From Diaporthe sp. PMI_573 (taxonomy: Eukaryota > Ascomycota > Sordariomycetes > Diaporthales > Diaporthaceae), in contig JAJTUP010000066.1 in NCBI GenBank assembly GCA_021399435.1, positions 1 to 64,000 on the forward strand: a stretch of 64,000 nucleotides of DNA, written 5' to 3'. Under the pieces are notes generated by a model. It was not told where the DNA came from, searched no databases, and was given only the letters and a program-made list of their open reading frames with translations. Positions 9,888-20,128 of this stretch are shown here, piece by piece; position 1 is the stretch's first letter, and every line of letters begins with the position of its first letter. A program made the translations under genes and the position numbers.

Positions 9888-11731
9888 AAGGGCAATGCCT
9901 GCGATACTAGTAAATACTATATAGATGCCTCTCAACCCGAAAGAATATGCATCCAGGATCCGCGATCTCATGATACTATCAGCGTGCATCCGATGGAGCT
10001 CGGCAACAAAGGCCTCGCTGTGTGTCGCAATACTAGTATCGAGACCGGTCTGCTGGAGTCGCAAGCTCATGACATTCTGAAACACACACCCGCCGACTCC
10101 AACCCCAAGCGTCATACCAAACTGACGTGTCAATATGTACATGGCAGCAGCTGCCCCTTGCTCGCCCACCCTGCTCATGGCCTGAGCGGCGAAGTTTTGC
10201 GCATTCAGGACAGCCCCGTGGCCTAGGCCGAGGATGATAAGAACGACCACCCATACCGCCACTGGAGTGTCTGAGTGAAATAAAAGTGTAAGACCTGACC
10301 CAACAGTTGTCAGAGTCCAACCGATCCAAATTAGCCAGCGGTAATCTGCTGTGCGCGTGACCAGCCGACCAGCTATCATCGAGCTGGGCACAAGTGTGAC
10401 CAGGACGGGCAGCAAGGCGAGCCCGGTATGAATGGGTGTGTAGAGCTTGACAGATAAGAAGTATAGTGGTATATAGTAAAGCTGTCCGTAGATCTGCTTA
10501 ATTGTTAGAAATTCCCAAGCAGGTCGGGCAGATTGCAAGTGAACAGACCACAAATCCTTGAATTGCCCCGCAAATGTAAGCGACCCTGGGGCTGGTACCC
10601 CAGAACAGGCTTCGTTGAAGGAACGGTTTCGTCGCAAATCTCAGCTCGTAGAGAAATGTTGCCACAAATCCGAGTGTCCCTAGACAGAGGGGAACAAGCG
10701 TGCCTGGACTTGACCAACTGAGCTGCACGCCGCCCCACGAAACAGCGATCAGAAACAAAGTGCCTGACGGGATGAAGAGGAAGGCTCCAACCCAGTCTAT
10801 GCTGTCCAGTTTCTGACGTAGCGTCGCGCGAGGTGGATTCAGTGTGAGGAACTTAATGACGAGGAGCAGTCCCAGACCGCAGAAGGGAAACATGATGTAA
10901 AATATCCAACGCCAGGTTGTCTTTTCCGCAAGCACACCACCAAGCACAGGCCCCAGGCAGTTACCCAGGGCCCACGTCCCAAGGCTACCATATGTCAGTG
11001 ATAATCACACGACGGCGCGATTGAAGAGACTTACACGAAGCCGTACCATTTAGGCCTGTGGCGGAGGGGTACAATATCTGTAAATATGACCAGGCTCAGG
11101 ACCATCACCCCAGCCCCTCCGAGGCCCTGCAGTACCCTCCCGCCCAGGAGTAGCGAGATTCCATCTGCGAGGCAGCAAAAGATCGTGCCGACAGTAAAGA
11201 AAACAAGGCAGGAGGTCAGGACTGCCGGTCGGCCAAAGACATTGCTTAACTCAGCAAGTAACGGCATTGTAGTAGCGGTGACAAGGAGGTACGCAGTACC
11301 GATCCAGATGCCTTGAGTTGTGTTTAACTTCAGGTCAATCGTAATAGCCTCACAAATGTCAACCAATTATGTCTTGCAAATTTAACATGTACCAAAATAG
11401 GTGACTTTACATTTAACGAGGTAATGATAATACAAGCATCCAGTGCAACCATGAATGAGACGACGGATAAAGTGAACATGATTAATTTTTGGTGTAAAGT
11501 GGGCGTCCAGACTGAAATGTAGAGCTTTAAAGCTTCAGTTGGTGTCAAAAACACATCTTCTGAAGTCTGGCTTGAGGAAGCAATACAGCCCAGGTCCTGT
11601 TGTTGCGACCTGGCAGGCATCTTGATGCTTACAAAGGTAGCCTCATTATTGTTGAAAGTAGGCATTACTGTATCTTCATTTAGATCTAAGAGGTCGTTTT
11701 TAAGGAAGATAAACGGGAACAGTTTAGACAA
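9798..11731 (-). CDS. MFS drug:H+ antiporter (DHA2/14-TM type), four exons
   Basis: Exons on the minus strand are 11731-11411, 11348-11035, 10984-10549 and 10493-9798. Introns of 62, 50 and 55 bp have GT..AG ends; the last has a CTAAC branch site. Total coding length is 1767 nt with no internal stop (588 aa); a start at 11620 (MPARSQQQ) would give 551 aa and looks more typical. Visible signs are the first helix with LDACIIITSLN, a motif-A-like LSNVFGRPAV, RVLQGLGGAGVMVLSLVIF, the antiporter-type GPVLGGVLAEKTTWRWIFYI and YICGAIQGFV. It should be a plasma- or vacuolar-membrane exporter of small molecules. Substrate is unknown. No biosynthetic cluster is adjacent. Confidence 0.88.
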
Positions 11732-11739
11732 CGAGAAAT

Positions 11740-13266
11740 TCGGTCAGGAGGAGAGAGCCGCTGTTGCTGTATATTTATATTCGTATGTGTTCTTTATGTA
11801 CGTACCATATTAGGCCCTGAAATAGTATGAGTTTAACCACCTTTTGCATTCGACAAGTGCAATCACTTTTGCAGTGTACAATGCTTCTGTACTTTTAATA
11901 TGTTCTCGACTTCCTAGGGTTAATATTTCTAAATATCATCCAGAAAGTTTGATAGTGGTACTTGTGTCCAATACAGTACAGTACCAGGAGATGTAAGACT
12001 AGCATGCTCGAAATCGTAGCTTACCATCAATACCTACCTGTTGACATTCACACAAACAGGAAGAGTGACTTTCACCGTTGCCTTACTAAATTTGCCCTCG
12101 GTGAGACGAGCAATAACTCTTTCTTCGTCAAGAACTTGGTCTTTCTTGTTGTCGGCTAAGCTGAAGCCCATGAGCGTGTTGTACCGGTCGGCGAGCACTT
12201 CTCGCAGCTCGTCCTGCGTCGTGGCTCGAAGCGCCTCGGCCGCACCCCTCCCAGCAGCGGTGATGAAATATCATCCGTTGTCCGCCTATAGTGGTACTTG
12301 ACAAAGTACAGTCCCTCGTATGTATATAGAATTCAGAAAGACCCCAGCAAGACATATAAATAAGTATAGCGTACCGTATTAATTCACCAAATTCGTCCAA
12401 CCCCCTGTCAGTGGCAGAAGCCAATTGAACTCTGTATTCAAAGGAAAAATGGAGAGATCTGGTGGTTCAATGTGGCTCAACGAAAACCCTAAACCATCCT
12501 TAGACTGTCACTAAGCTGTGTTAAGGAAGGGCGATAACAGGGGTTTGGGCGAATTTGGTGAATTAATACGGTACGACCAGTACTCAGGCAGCATCCCAAC
12601 CGGCAGAGGAAGATCCTTTTGTAGATACGATGATTACACAACCAGAGACACGTCCAATTAGTCAAGAACAATTAGTTCCCGAAGTGAAGGGAATTTATGC
12701 CGGCTTGGTCATGTGCGTCACCTTCAGCTTCGTGCTGTGCCTGTCTCGCTGCTTGCGATGTCCTGCTGACCGACTAGCGACAAACACAGGGCCGAGTCCA
12801 AATGCATCGAGGTTGATAGCTCACACAGCGCGCTGAACGAAGCACAACAACGAATAGTGGTAGGCATTAATTGCGCTACATCGCACTCTTTTGCATGAAC
12901 ATCACGATTTCTTCTTAGCCTCACAACACCCATCTACAAGTCTAGCCCTGAGGAGACTTACGTTGAAGTATGCTATGCCGGCGAGGATGTAGTGACACGG
13001 CATACATTTGTTCCTTGAATTATTACGCCATAGGCTTCCTACCTCTCTTAAACACATGCTTACATTCATCTATATTACATACTTGATGACAGCTTTGCTG
13101 TATGAGATGGTCTTAGCTTTCGAAGATATTTAGATTGAGTACCTAGGCGACCTAGGGCGATACTGGATGGCAATTGAGGACGAAGATATACACAATAGGG
13201 AAATTTGGACAGATGTGTTAAAGCACTGGTACTCCAAAGCCAGCGACTATAAATAGAAGACATCTT
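11740..13266. other. Intergenic with gene scraps and an inverted repeat
   Basis: No intact gene. On the minus strand about 12050-12270 there is an open stretch (ALRATTQDELREVLADRYNT ... NKKDQVLDEERVIARLTEGK) that looks protein-like but matches nothing I know and lacks ends. An inverted repeat lies at 12370-12575. Confidence 0.4.
12370..12575. repeat. MITE-like inverted-repeat pair
   Basis: Arms of about 36 bp start CGTACCGTATTAATTCACCA at both outer ends (12370 onward, and in the complement ending at 12575), then diverge slightly (CAAATTCGTCCAACCCCC against CAAATTCGCCCAAACCCC). About 130 bp lie between. No clear target duplication is seen. Confidence 0.55.
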
Positions 13267-13956
13267 GTGGACATTGCCCAAAGGTCCGAGAGTGATTATT
13301 CACGGCAGTTCGCGTACGAAGCAGCACCAGAGATCAACTTTGTGGACAGACGGTACAAATCACCATTCAAAGACCGCCAGAAGGTGCCGTACGGAAAGGG
13401 ACGGTCACAGGGACATCAGAAACAAGCAGTAATGCCCTACCGTACGGAATCTCCTTCATACCGAACAGGATCTTCCCCACAGCAGCCCTTCAGAAGCCGC
13501 ACCTTCAAAAACAAAAGGTGCTTTGTGTGCAAGAAGGAAGGCTGTTGGTCCACAAATCACCCGGAAGCTGAGAGGAAGCGCACGAGAGATCAATACCTCC
13601 AAGCCTGTCAGGTTATAGGGGAAGAACCTCCGTACGACTCAAACGACAAAGAATTCGAGAATTTCCTTCTTGAGTACGAAGGTGAAAACCAGGTACGAAC
13701 CATCGCCGATGACTCAGACTCAGAACATTCCGTGGGCCAAGCAAGCGAGAGTTCTTCGAATTACCCCCTAAACGCCGCATTCTTTCACCGTACAACAGGG
13801 GAAGATATATATACAGCCCTAAAAGCCACAGAGGCAACTCAATTTGTTTTGAACGATCCCTATAGTACAATATATCAGGGAGAAATGTGGGACACAGGGG
13901 CTGCGTCCGTTGTAGACGAAACGGTGATGTCGAACAAAAGAACCAAGAAGACTTAG
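13267..13956 (+). pseudogene. Ty1/copia gag-protease fragment
   Basis: The frame encodes a basic stretch, then a CCHC-like knuckle (CFVCKKEGCWSTNHPEAERK, C-x2-C-x4-...-H pattern) typical of fungal copia gag, an acidic linker, and WDTGAA, which matches the aspartic-protease active-site motif D-T/S-G-A. The frame begins with GTG, not ATG, and ends shortly after the protease motif. Integrase and RT are absent here. A truncated copia polyprotein is the best reading. Confidence 0.65.
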
Positions 13957-14051
13957 ACCGCCGAGACTAAATTGTTGACCGGCAATACAAGCAGTATTAG
14001 ATCCTCCGTCGTGCAGGGAAGAGACCCGAGAACGCGACGACGACTAATGAC

Positions 14052-14776
14052 GTGATAGCGGAAATCACTGCCCAGCTAGATTTAGATCCTCGACGAGAGT
14101 GGTGGGCGAGGAAGGCGATGCCCACAGAACCAATACCCTTTGAGACGGGAGAATGTTCAAGACCTACGGTAAGTAAAACAATAGATACAACGTATGCCAC
14201 CAAAAATGGTGTCGAGTTCACAGAGCCTGAGATCATGCGCGGCGTGCCGCTCGAGCGCATTACCCCGGAGCACCCCTACACGAAGGGTCTTGTTAGCTAC
14301 GACACCATTTTCCGCCTGGCCCAGGTGATCAAAGAGCTCCACAAGCGAACTGAAGGCGAACGTGGTTTTTCCAAAAAAAAAAAAAAAAAAACCAAAAAAA
14401 ACCTGGATTCCATACCAGCACCACTTTCGATGTGACAGCTGGACAAGTACGAAACAAGCTGCAACACGCAGATGGGTGGCTGGATGTATCCTCGGGAAAT
14501 CCGTGGCAGGAGAACCAGCAACCCTCTGTCAACGAGAGTTCAGACCTTTCACCTGAATCAGGTCTTACAGGTGTCGCCAACACTCCAGATATCAGTCGAA
14601 TACAAAAATACATTAGCAGGAGGGCCGCCGGACTAGGAAAATTGACTACAGACCCGCAGTCCAACGATAACCCGATGTGTGGTAGAACGATCAAAATCTA
14701 TAATTTCGCCAACGAAAAGGAGGCAACGGGTGTGATCCGTGATAACACTTTCTCAACACCTACACCCGCCCTCTAG
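14052..14776 (+). pseudogene. Uncharacterised ORF pair interrupted by a poly(A) tract
   Basis: A plausible protein frame (14052-14370, with ITAQLDLDPRREWWARKA and RGVPLERITPEHPYTKGL) runs into A19 (14373-14391), CC and A8 (14394-14401). A second protein-like frame (14432-14776, DGWLDVSSGNPWQENQQPSV ... RIQKYISRRAAGLGKL) follows in another phase. The poly(A) may be an insertion scar or a slippage expansion. Family unknown. Confidence 0.3.
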
Positions 14777-15198
14777 CTACCAAGTTCTCCCACAGTCAGC
14801 ACTCCATCTTTAGCGATGTTTTGCATCATATACAAGCGGTCTGTAGTACACTTAAATACTGCGTCGCAAGCTTCATTGGTAATTGTTCCCCAGACGACAA
14901 CCTCTACGCCCCTAGGTGACTTCACATTGCCCCAAGACTCGCTCTTGTTGCATGCCAGCATGTTTCGCTTGATCAACAGCCTGAGGAAGGGCAATTGACT
15001 AAGCCAGCCAGTATGGCGTAGGCATGTTCAACTCTGAGGCAGCAGCGATGCAACTTGCAAAATTGTACAGTAAGTTGAAAGGAATTACATACGGTTGTGG
15101 TAAAATCTACGATGCTGAGAAAATCTTTGGCGGTTGAGGGGGTTTGTAGAAGGTCGGGAAGAATGTAACTTACAGATGCATAAAGGCAGGGGCTTGGT

Positions 15199-15943
15199 GT
15201 GCCGGGTCCCCCTTTTGTGTCACAGAACGAGACCTTCTTGCCAACAATATTGGCTGACGATCTCTTGAACGCAGAGAACGATACTTATCTGAACATCCTC
15301 TTCGAGAGAGTAGTATTCAAAGAACAGGCCCTCCCTCGACATACACTCTACGGAGTCCACAATCCCCTGCGACGAAGTGCCTAGCAGGTGCCAGCAGTGT
15401 ATTGCAAATCAAGACACCAACTGGCTTAGAAGCAGTTCTTCCCCGTGGACGACCCAGCCAGTGCTAGCTTTCATCAACAGGGAGCGTCTCAAGGAGTCGC
15501 GCAAGGCCCTATATCGTTATGGTGAGCCCGACCCATACATGAGTTGCAATGTTCATGTCGACAGCGTTCAGAAATTGCAATCCAAAAAGCTCATCCCAAA
15601 GAAGGGCGACGAAGACTCGTACGCTGTCGCCGCGATGTTGGCTATCGCGCAAATGCAGTGCCGCCGGCGGTCCAGATCCTAGTCAAAGATCTTTAAGCAG
15701 GAACTCTGGGACGTTCCGGTCAAGATCATAACTCAAGACCACAAAAAAGAGGGGGTCGTCACCGCTATGTTCCTTAAATGCTTTGTATTCCCAAAGGACC
15801 TAGCTGTGAAAGACTTACAAGGCTGCGACTTGAAGATCCAGTGCACGAAAGTGCCGTTATGGCCTGTTCTCGGCCTCAAGGAGCGGCTCGCCAAGGCTCT
15901 AGGCCCTCAAATTACTGGTAGCTTGGAATGTAACTACGAGTAA
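15199..15943 (+). pseudogene. Uncharacterised fungal protein, one frameshift and one nonsense codon
   Basis: The first block (15199-15375; FLPTILADDLLNAENDTYLN ... TLYGVHNPLRR) is followed, after a one-base shift near 15376, by a frame with a CxxC (RCQQC), WTTQPVLAFINRERLKESRK, GDEDSYAVAAMLAIAQMQ and a C-terminal part KIFKQELWDVPVKI ... LWPVLGLKERLAKALGP. An in-frame TAG at 15680-15682 splits the second frame; the coding signal resumes at once in the same phase. CAG-to-TAG would fit RIP. I know of similar fungal hypothetical proteins but no function. Confidence 0.5.
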
Positions 15944-16249
15944 ATCCTTCAGCTGACGAGATGGCTCTTTCAAAACCGATTCACCTTTCTCCGATCTCTC
16001 TGGAGGAGTCAAACAAGAATCTAATACTACCCCTGCAGCCAATTGTAACGAGGTTCAATAATAATTTTGGTTTTATCTATAAAGCATAACCACCTCCATT
16101 CGTTGTACACCTCCACACCCAGCTAGGTAATGATAGTATTTACATCTTAGACAATCCACTTTCTCACCATTGACTTGTCCTACATTTCCTCCCTAGAACA
16201 ATTAACTTGCAATCAACCCGTAAATAATCCCCGCACTAAATCAACTACA

Positions 16250-16530
16250 ATCCCCTTCCGCCATCCCCCTGCTTCCGCCATTCCTGACGCGCAGACGCGT
16301 CAGGCATCCTCCCTTGCTTCGACTAGTATATCTTTCCCATAGAATTTCTTCTTCTCTTCAAACTTCGTACAGTCCATCATCGTCATCATCAAATGAAGTC
16401 ATACACCGAGAACGACCTGCTAGCGGTCCTTGAGGCCGTCGTGAATGGCGCTGAAGTACAGGAGGCCTCCTCCAAATAGGGCATTCCAAGGAGCACACTT
16501 CAAGGTCGACTTGCCGGCGCCCAAGGCCAA
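16250..16530 (+). mobile_element. Relic of a pogo/Fot1-type element (5' part)
   Basis: An ATG at 16394 starts MKSYTENDLLAVLEAVVNG then EVQEASSK, a TAG, and GIPRSTLQGRLAGAQ. This parallels the helix-turn-helix start of the intact pogo transposase at 42651 (MKPYGEAEIHDALVAC ... IPRSTLRDRLAGAQSQ). The leader upstream has the same C-rich TTCCGCC repeats seen in the TIR of the intact element, and a perfect 9-bp hairpin, CCTGACGCG-CAGA-CGCGTCAGG (16283-16304). The catalytic domain is missing. Confidence 0.6.
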
Positions 16531-16897
16531 ATGGCAGGATGAAGAGCAGAGGCGAGCCGAGGAGGAGCAGCGCGCTGCCAGAAAAAGAGCCGAACAAGAG
16601 AGGGAGGCAGCAGAAGCTGAGATGACACGGAGAATGGAAGAAGAGAAACGAGCCGCCAGAGAGAAAGCAGAGCGCGAGAGCGCGAGGGAGGAGAGAGCCA
16701 GGCAAGCTGAAGAGCGTTCTCGTGAGGCTGGACGAAAAGCACGGGAACAACAAGAGCAGGCGGCAAAAGAGAGGCTACAGAGAGAAAAGGAAAGGGAAGC
16801 GGAAAAGAGGTCTGAAGAAGCGGCGAAGAGAATCAGGGTCGAACAGGAACGAATACGGTGGAAGAGGTTCCTGGATGAGGTTATGGAGGAAATATGA
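16445..16897 (+). CDS. K/E/R-rich coiled-coil ORF next to the pogo relic
   Basis: A 150-residue frame, offset from the pogo frame, is almost wholly charged helix (QRRAEEEQRAARKRAEQERE and so on). It begins where the pogo similarity ends, so it could be a slipped transposase tail or an unrelated coiled-coil segment fused by deletion. Low complexity makes homology weak evidence either way. The mirror-image frames on the other strand are shadows. Confidence 0.35.
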   Translation: MALKYRRPPPNRAFQGAHFKVDLPAPKAKWQDEEQRRAEEEQRAARKRAEQEREAAEAEMTRRMEEEKRAAREKAERESAREERARQAEERSREAGRKAREQQEQAAKERLQREKEREAEKRSEEAAKRIRVEQERIRWKRFLDEVMEEI

Positions 16898-16942
16898 CAT
16901 CGACGGGATGAAGAGATCTGGCCGTCCACAATTTAAGAAACC

Positions 16943-17404
16943 ATGAATAAGGCGGACTGCGATCGGGATGAACTGGAAAAAACGCTAAAAGAGAACGAAA
17001 CCGGGCAACAAGTCCCACATGGGGTGCCACGGGAAGGCGAAGACGACGACGACGCTGCTTCGAGCCCGGATTCGAACGAGGAGCCGACCAACTACTTCTA
17101 TAGAAACAAGACAAACGACGAATCGGACGACAAATCGTCGCTAGTGGGTCCGGGAAAGGGTGCTGACGCCGAGTCTGACTGTAACGGTAGGTTCTATCTC
17201 GAGGGCGGAAAATGGATGAAGCATTATAATGTACAGGACAGCCGGAAACTAGATCGAAACAGGCAGTACGACCTGCAGAAATACAAGTGCAAAGTCCACA
17301 TCGAACGGGCCGTGCTCCTCGCCAAGCTGGCATGTATCGGTGGCTCTGCCTCTGTACGCGCTACGCCGCCCGACGACAAGCTGGACACGCGCTTTGCGCC
17401 GTAG
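16943..17404 (+). CDS. Acidic hypothetical protein
   Basis: An ATG at 16943 gives 153 residues. The middle is acidic and N/D/S-rich (REGEDDDDAASSPDSNEE), followed by GRFYLEGGKWMKHYNVQDSR and a basic end. The last 60 codons overlap the antisense caspase-like relic, so the C-terminus may be read-through into foreign sequence. Not recognised. Confidence 0.3.
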   Translation: MNKADCDRDELEKTLKENETGQQVPHGVPREGEDDDDAASSPDSNEEPTNYFYRNKTNDESDDKSSLVGPGKGADAESDCNGRFYLEGGKWMKHYNVQDSRKLDRNRQYDLQKYKCKVHIERAVLLAKLACIGGSASVRATPPDDKLDTRFAP

Positions 17405-17796
17405 AAGACGGTGGATTGGACAAAGCCCGATGTTTCGGGCGTGCAGGCGGCTGTGGATGGCTCGCGGCTGCAGCCGTAGGCGATCAGTCGCTTGATCGCC
17501 TTCTTCGACGCCCACCCGTACATAAAGCTCGACATCAGCTGCTTGTCGGGGCCGACGTAGCCGTGACCAGTATAGTAGATGATCAGTAAACGGTCGCTCC
17601 TAGCATTGTCCATAAAACCGACCAACTGGACACTGAGCTTGATGCTGGGGTTCGGCACGGTGGGTATTGCCCATTTGTTGGTGTACGCGAGATAGATAAA
17701 GGTAAGCATAAGCAGGTAGCCTGTGGCGTAACAACTCAAGGAACGAATGTATGCCGTGGCGCCATATCCTCGCCGGCATGGCATACTTTGACGCAA
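17400..17796 (-). pseudogene. Caspase-like (peptidase C14) fragment
   Basis: On the minus strand SDRLLIIYYTGHGYVGPDKQ has the conserved beta strand and catalytic-His motif (Y-Y-x-GHG) of fungal caspase-like domains. The expected D-C-C-(Y/S)-A-G cysteine motif is not found downstream; the frame drifts into sequence without similarity near 17440. The N-terminal 60 residues include a hydrophobic stretch of doubtful origin. Likely a relic of a cell-death or incompatibility-type gene. Confidence 0.5.
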
Positions 17797-18028
17797 GTCT
17801 CCTCAAAGCTGGGCTTGCGGATGGGTGCTGTCACGCTAAAAAGAAGTCGTGGTATTTATGCAAGAGAGTGTGGTGGCAACTGGCTAAGTACAGTATGCCT
17901 GTGAAAGTTGGAACCTTTACATCAAAATTCATCCGCGGGGGTACCACGCGTTCCTGAAGAGTACAGTAAAAAGTATTGTACAGCCCAAGCTCTGTCTCAG
18001 CATCCCTATACTAGCGTCAATAGAGCTT

Positions 18029-18216
18029 GGTACTTTGCTACAACGGGTGGTTGAGTAAATTGCATATACGTCTCTCTGTACAAACCACTCGAGGTCTTAT
18101 GCTAAAGTACCGCATGTTATAATACTTTTTTTACCACATGCAAAGTTCTATACTGTACCTGTAATGTATTTATGTTGATAATTGATTTACTCGACCATAT
18201 GTTCCAGCAAAGTACC
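18029..18216. repeat. MITE-like element, 188 bp
   Basis: The ends are inverted copies: GGTACTTTGCT at 18029-18039 and its perfect complement at 18206-18216. After nine unmatched bases the arms match again (GGTTGAGTAAATT against GGTCGAGTAAATC). A related single end, CGGTACTTTGCCA, lies at about 6783. No coding capacity. Target duplication is not clear. Confidence 0.5.
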
Positions 18217-18329
18217 AGACCTGTACAGCGCTGCATCGACAAAACCAGCACCGGCGACGAGATGAGAGTCGTCGACCATCAACCACCCACTCCAGACCCC
18301 ACCAGCCTGCAGAGCAACCCGTAGAACAA

Positions 18330-18860
18330 TCTCGATACAGACAATCGACTTCTGCTTAGAAGATCTCCCATTTTCGATCTGCCTGAGGAGATTTTCAGGA
18401 TGATCTTGGAAAACGTGAGAGGCGACTACGACAGGTCCTTGGATCAATATTCTGTCTCTAGTATCCAAGATATCAAAAACCTCCGGTTGACATGCAAACG
18501 ATTCTTCAGCGCCGGTTGCTATTGTATGAAAACCTGCCAGATGGTCCATTTGATAATGGAAAGATCTATTTCGTCAAAAATAGAGGGTAGGGCCATCTCA
18601 AAGACGGAAATGGTAAAGTGTCCAAGCCAGACTGGTGCCTGTACCAGAAGACGGAGGATTTGGAAGTCGAAGACCACTATGGAAATCTGCTTCCGGGAGA
18701 TATCAAACCGGCAAAGAAGTGGAAGGCAGACTGGATCAACTCCCCCAGACTCACGAGAAGAAGAAGGCGGATCTTGTGCTGGAGAAGCTCACCAAGTGCG
18801 CACCTACCAGGTTAGAAGAGGTTCAGGGAATCACTCGTATGGGTGATTTATGTACCTGAA
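18330..18860 (+). pseudogene. F-box-type protein relic
   Basis: The frame reads IFDLPEEIFRMILENV, then SVSSIQDIKNLRLTCKRFFS. This is the F-box layout: LP-E-I-x2-I, then L-R-L-T-C-(K/R)-x-F. A TAG lies just upstream of the box and no in-frame ATG precedes it. After about 60 residues coding moves through at least two other frames (WCLYQKTEDLEVEDHYGNLL, then EKLTKCAPTRLEEVQG). F-box proteins act as SCF ubiquitin-ligase adaptors; this copy cannot. Confidence 0.45.
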
Positions 18861-19557
18861 GTAGTTTCCTTTGTCTGATATTGTCGTTGTGCGTGGGTAG
18901 AAACTTTGAAAGCGCAAAGGAAAGCGAGTTGAAAAGCGTTGGAAAAGCAGGGCCACTTCCGTCGTACGGCACGGCCTCACTTACACGCAGGAAGCACGAG
19001 AGAAGGCAGCTCAACCTGCCCACTAGAAAAGTCATGCTAGCTACGAAAGGGGAAGCACGTACGGGTAGTTTAACCTGCGACGTCGTGGATCAGCCGAACG
19101 GTCATCAAAGCAAAGACTGCCAGTGTTGGAATATCACTTGGCATGGGCTGTACGCTGATATCCACGGCTTGGCGGAATGACTAAGCAGTATTTGGAGCTG
19201 CAGCGTACGGAGTACATATGTTGCCATTCAAAGCCGCCTTATCGTTGACATGCGTACTGTTCCGCCGATCGACTTACTTCAGCCACAGTATGACTCATGA
19301 GGCCTGAGGACGAAGTAAGAATTGCAAAAGCTAACAAGTTGTATTACCAAGTATGCAATATACTCTGGATCATCAAATAGGCCTCACTTGCATTCTTCAA
19401 CAGATTTGGCGGTCAGGATATCTCCGGTGTTTGCTGGTGATTGGCATTGAGGCTGAGCTTCTCGAAGACGGCAACCCGAACGACTTTATACCCATAGGCG
19501 TAGCCGCATGGGCTGCCTTTAAGAGGTACCCTGGCGACGTTAACCCCGACTACGACC

Positions 19558-20090
19558 GCAAAGTCTGTTGAAGACATGGTTTTCCTGAAGAAGAAGGGGT
19601 TTTCTACAACCGCCCCAACAACGCGTTTAGAATCCCAGCGGGTAGGCCCGTTCAAGATCAAACAAGAACGGGGGTACAGTTATGTTCTTGACTTGCCCCC
19701 GTCGTACTCAATGACAAACCTGTTCCATGCCGACCGGTTGAGAAAGGCCCCGGATGACCCGCTACCGCAACAACACCAAACCCCACCGCCACCAGAGGAC
19801 ATTAACGGTGAGCCAGAGTATGAAGTCGACCACATAGAACGTTCACGGCTGCTTGGAAAGACAAAGACGTTACAATATCAAGCCGCCTGGCGCGGCTGCG
19901 ATCCGGATGATACTTGGTACCCAGCGAGAAACTTCAAGAATGGCCCCATTGCCTTGGAAAGCTTTCATCAACTCCACCCGGATGCCCCAGGACCGCCTAA
20001 ATGACTACAGGAATGGATCAGAGCCGCTGCCAATGACGAAGCCGATCCTGATCATGACGAAGACAACGTAGCAGCGCACGGAGAGCTGGG
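19558..20090 (+). mobile_element. 3' end of a Ty3/gypsy chromovirus pol
   Basis: The frame VFLKKKGFSTTAPTTRLESQ, then GPFKIKQERGYSYVLDLP and LFHADRLRKAPDDPLP, is the C-terminal integrase module of fungal gypsy elements. EYEVDHIERSRLLGKTKTLQ followed by YQAAWRGCDPDDTWYP is a chromodomain, placing it among chromoviruses. After the stop at 20004 the next frame still looks element-derived (LQEWIRAAANDEADPDHDED). RT, RNase H and the integrase core are absent, and no LTR was identified. Confidence 0.75.
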
Positions 20091-20128
20091 GTCCAAGACC
20101 AAGACCAAGATCAAGCGTCACCTTACGG

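Noticed and set aside
14373..14401. Poly(A) tail of a retroposed gene
   Set aside because: Protein-like sequence continues on both sides and there is no target duplication; slippage expansion is equally likely.
16358..16929. Minus-strand frames rich in Ser, Leu and Cys
   Set aside because: Mirror images of the charged coiled-coil frame on the plus strand; composition follows from its codons.
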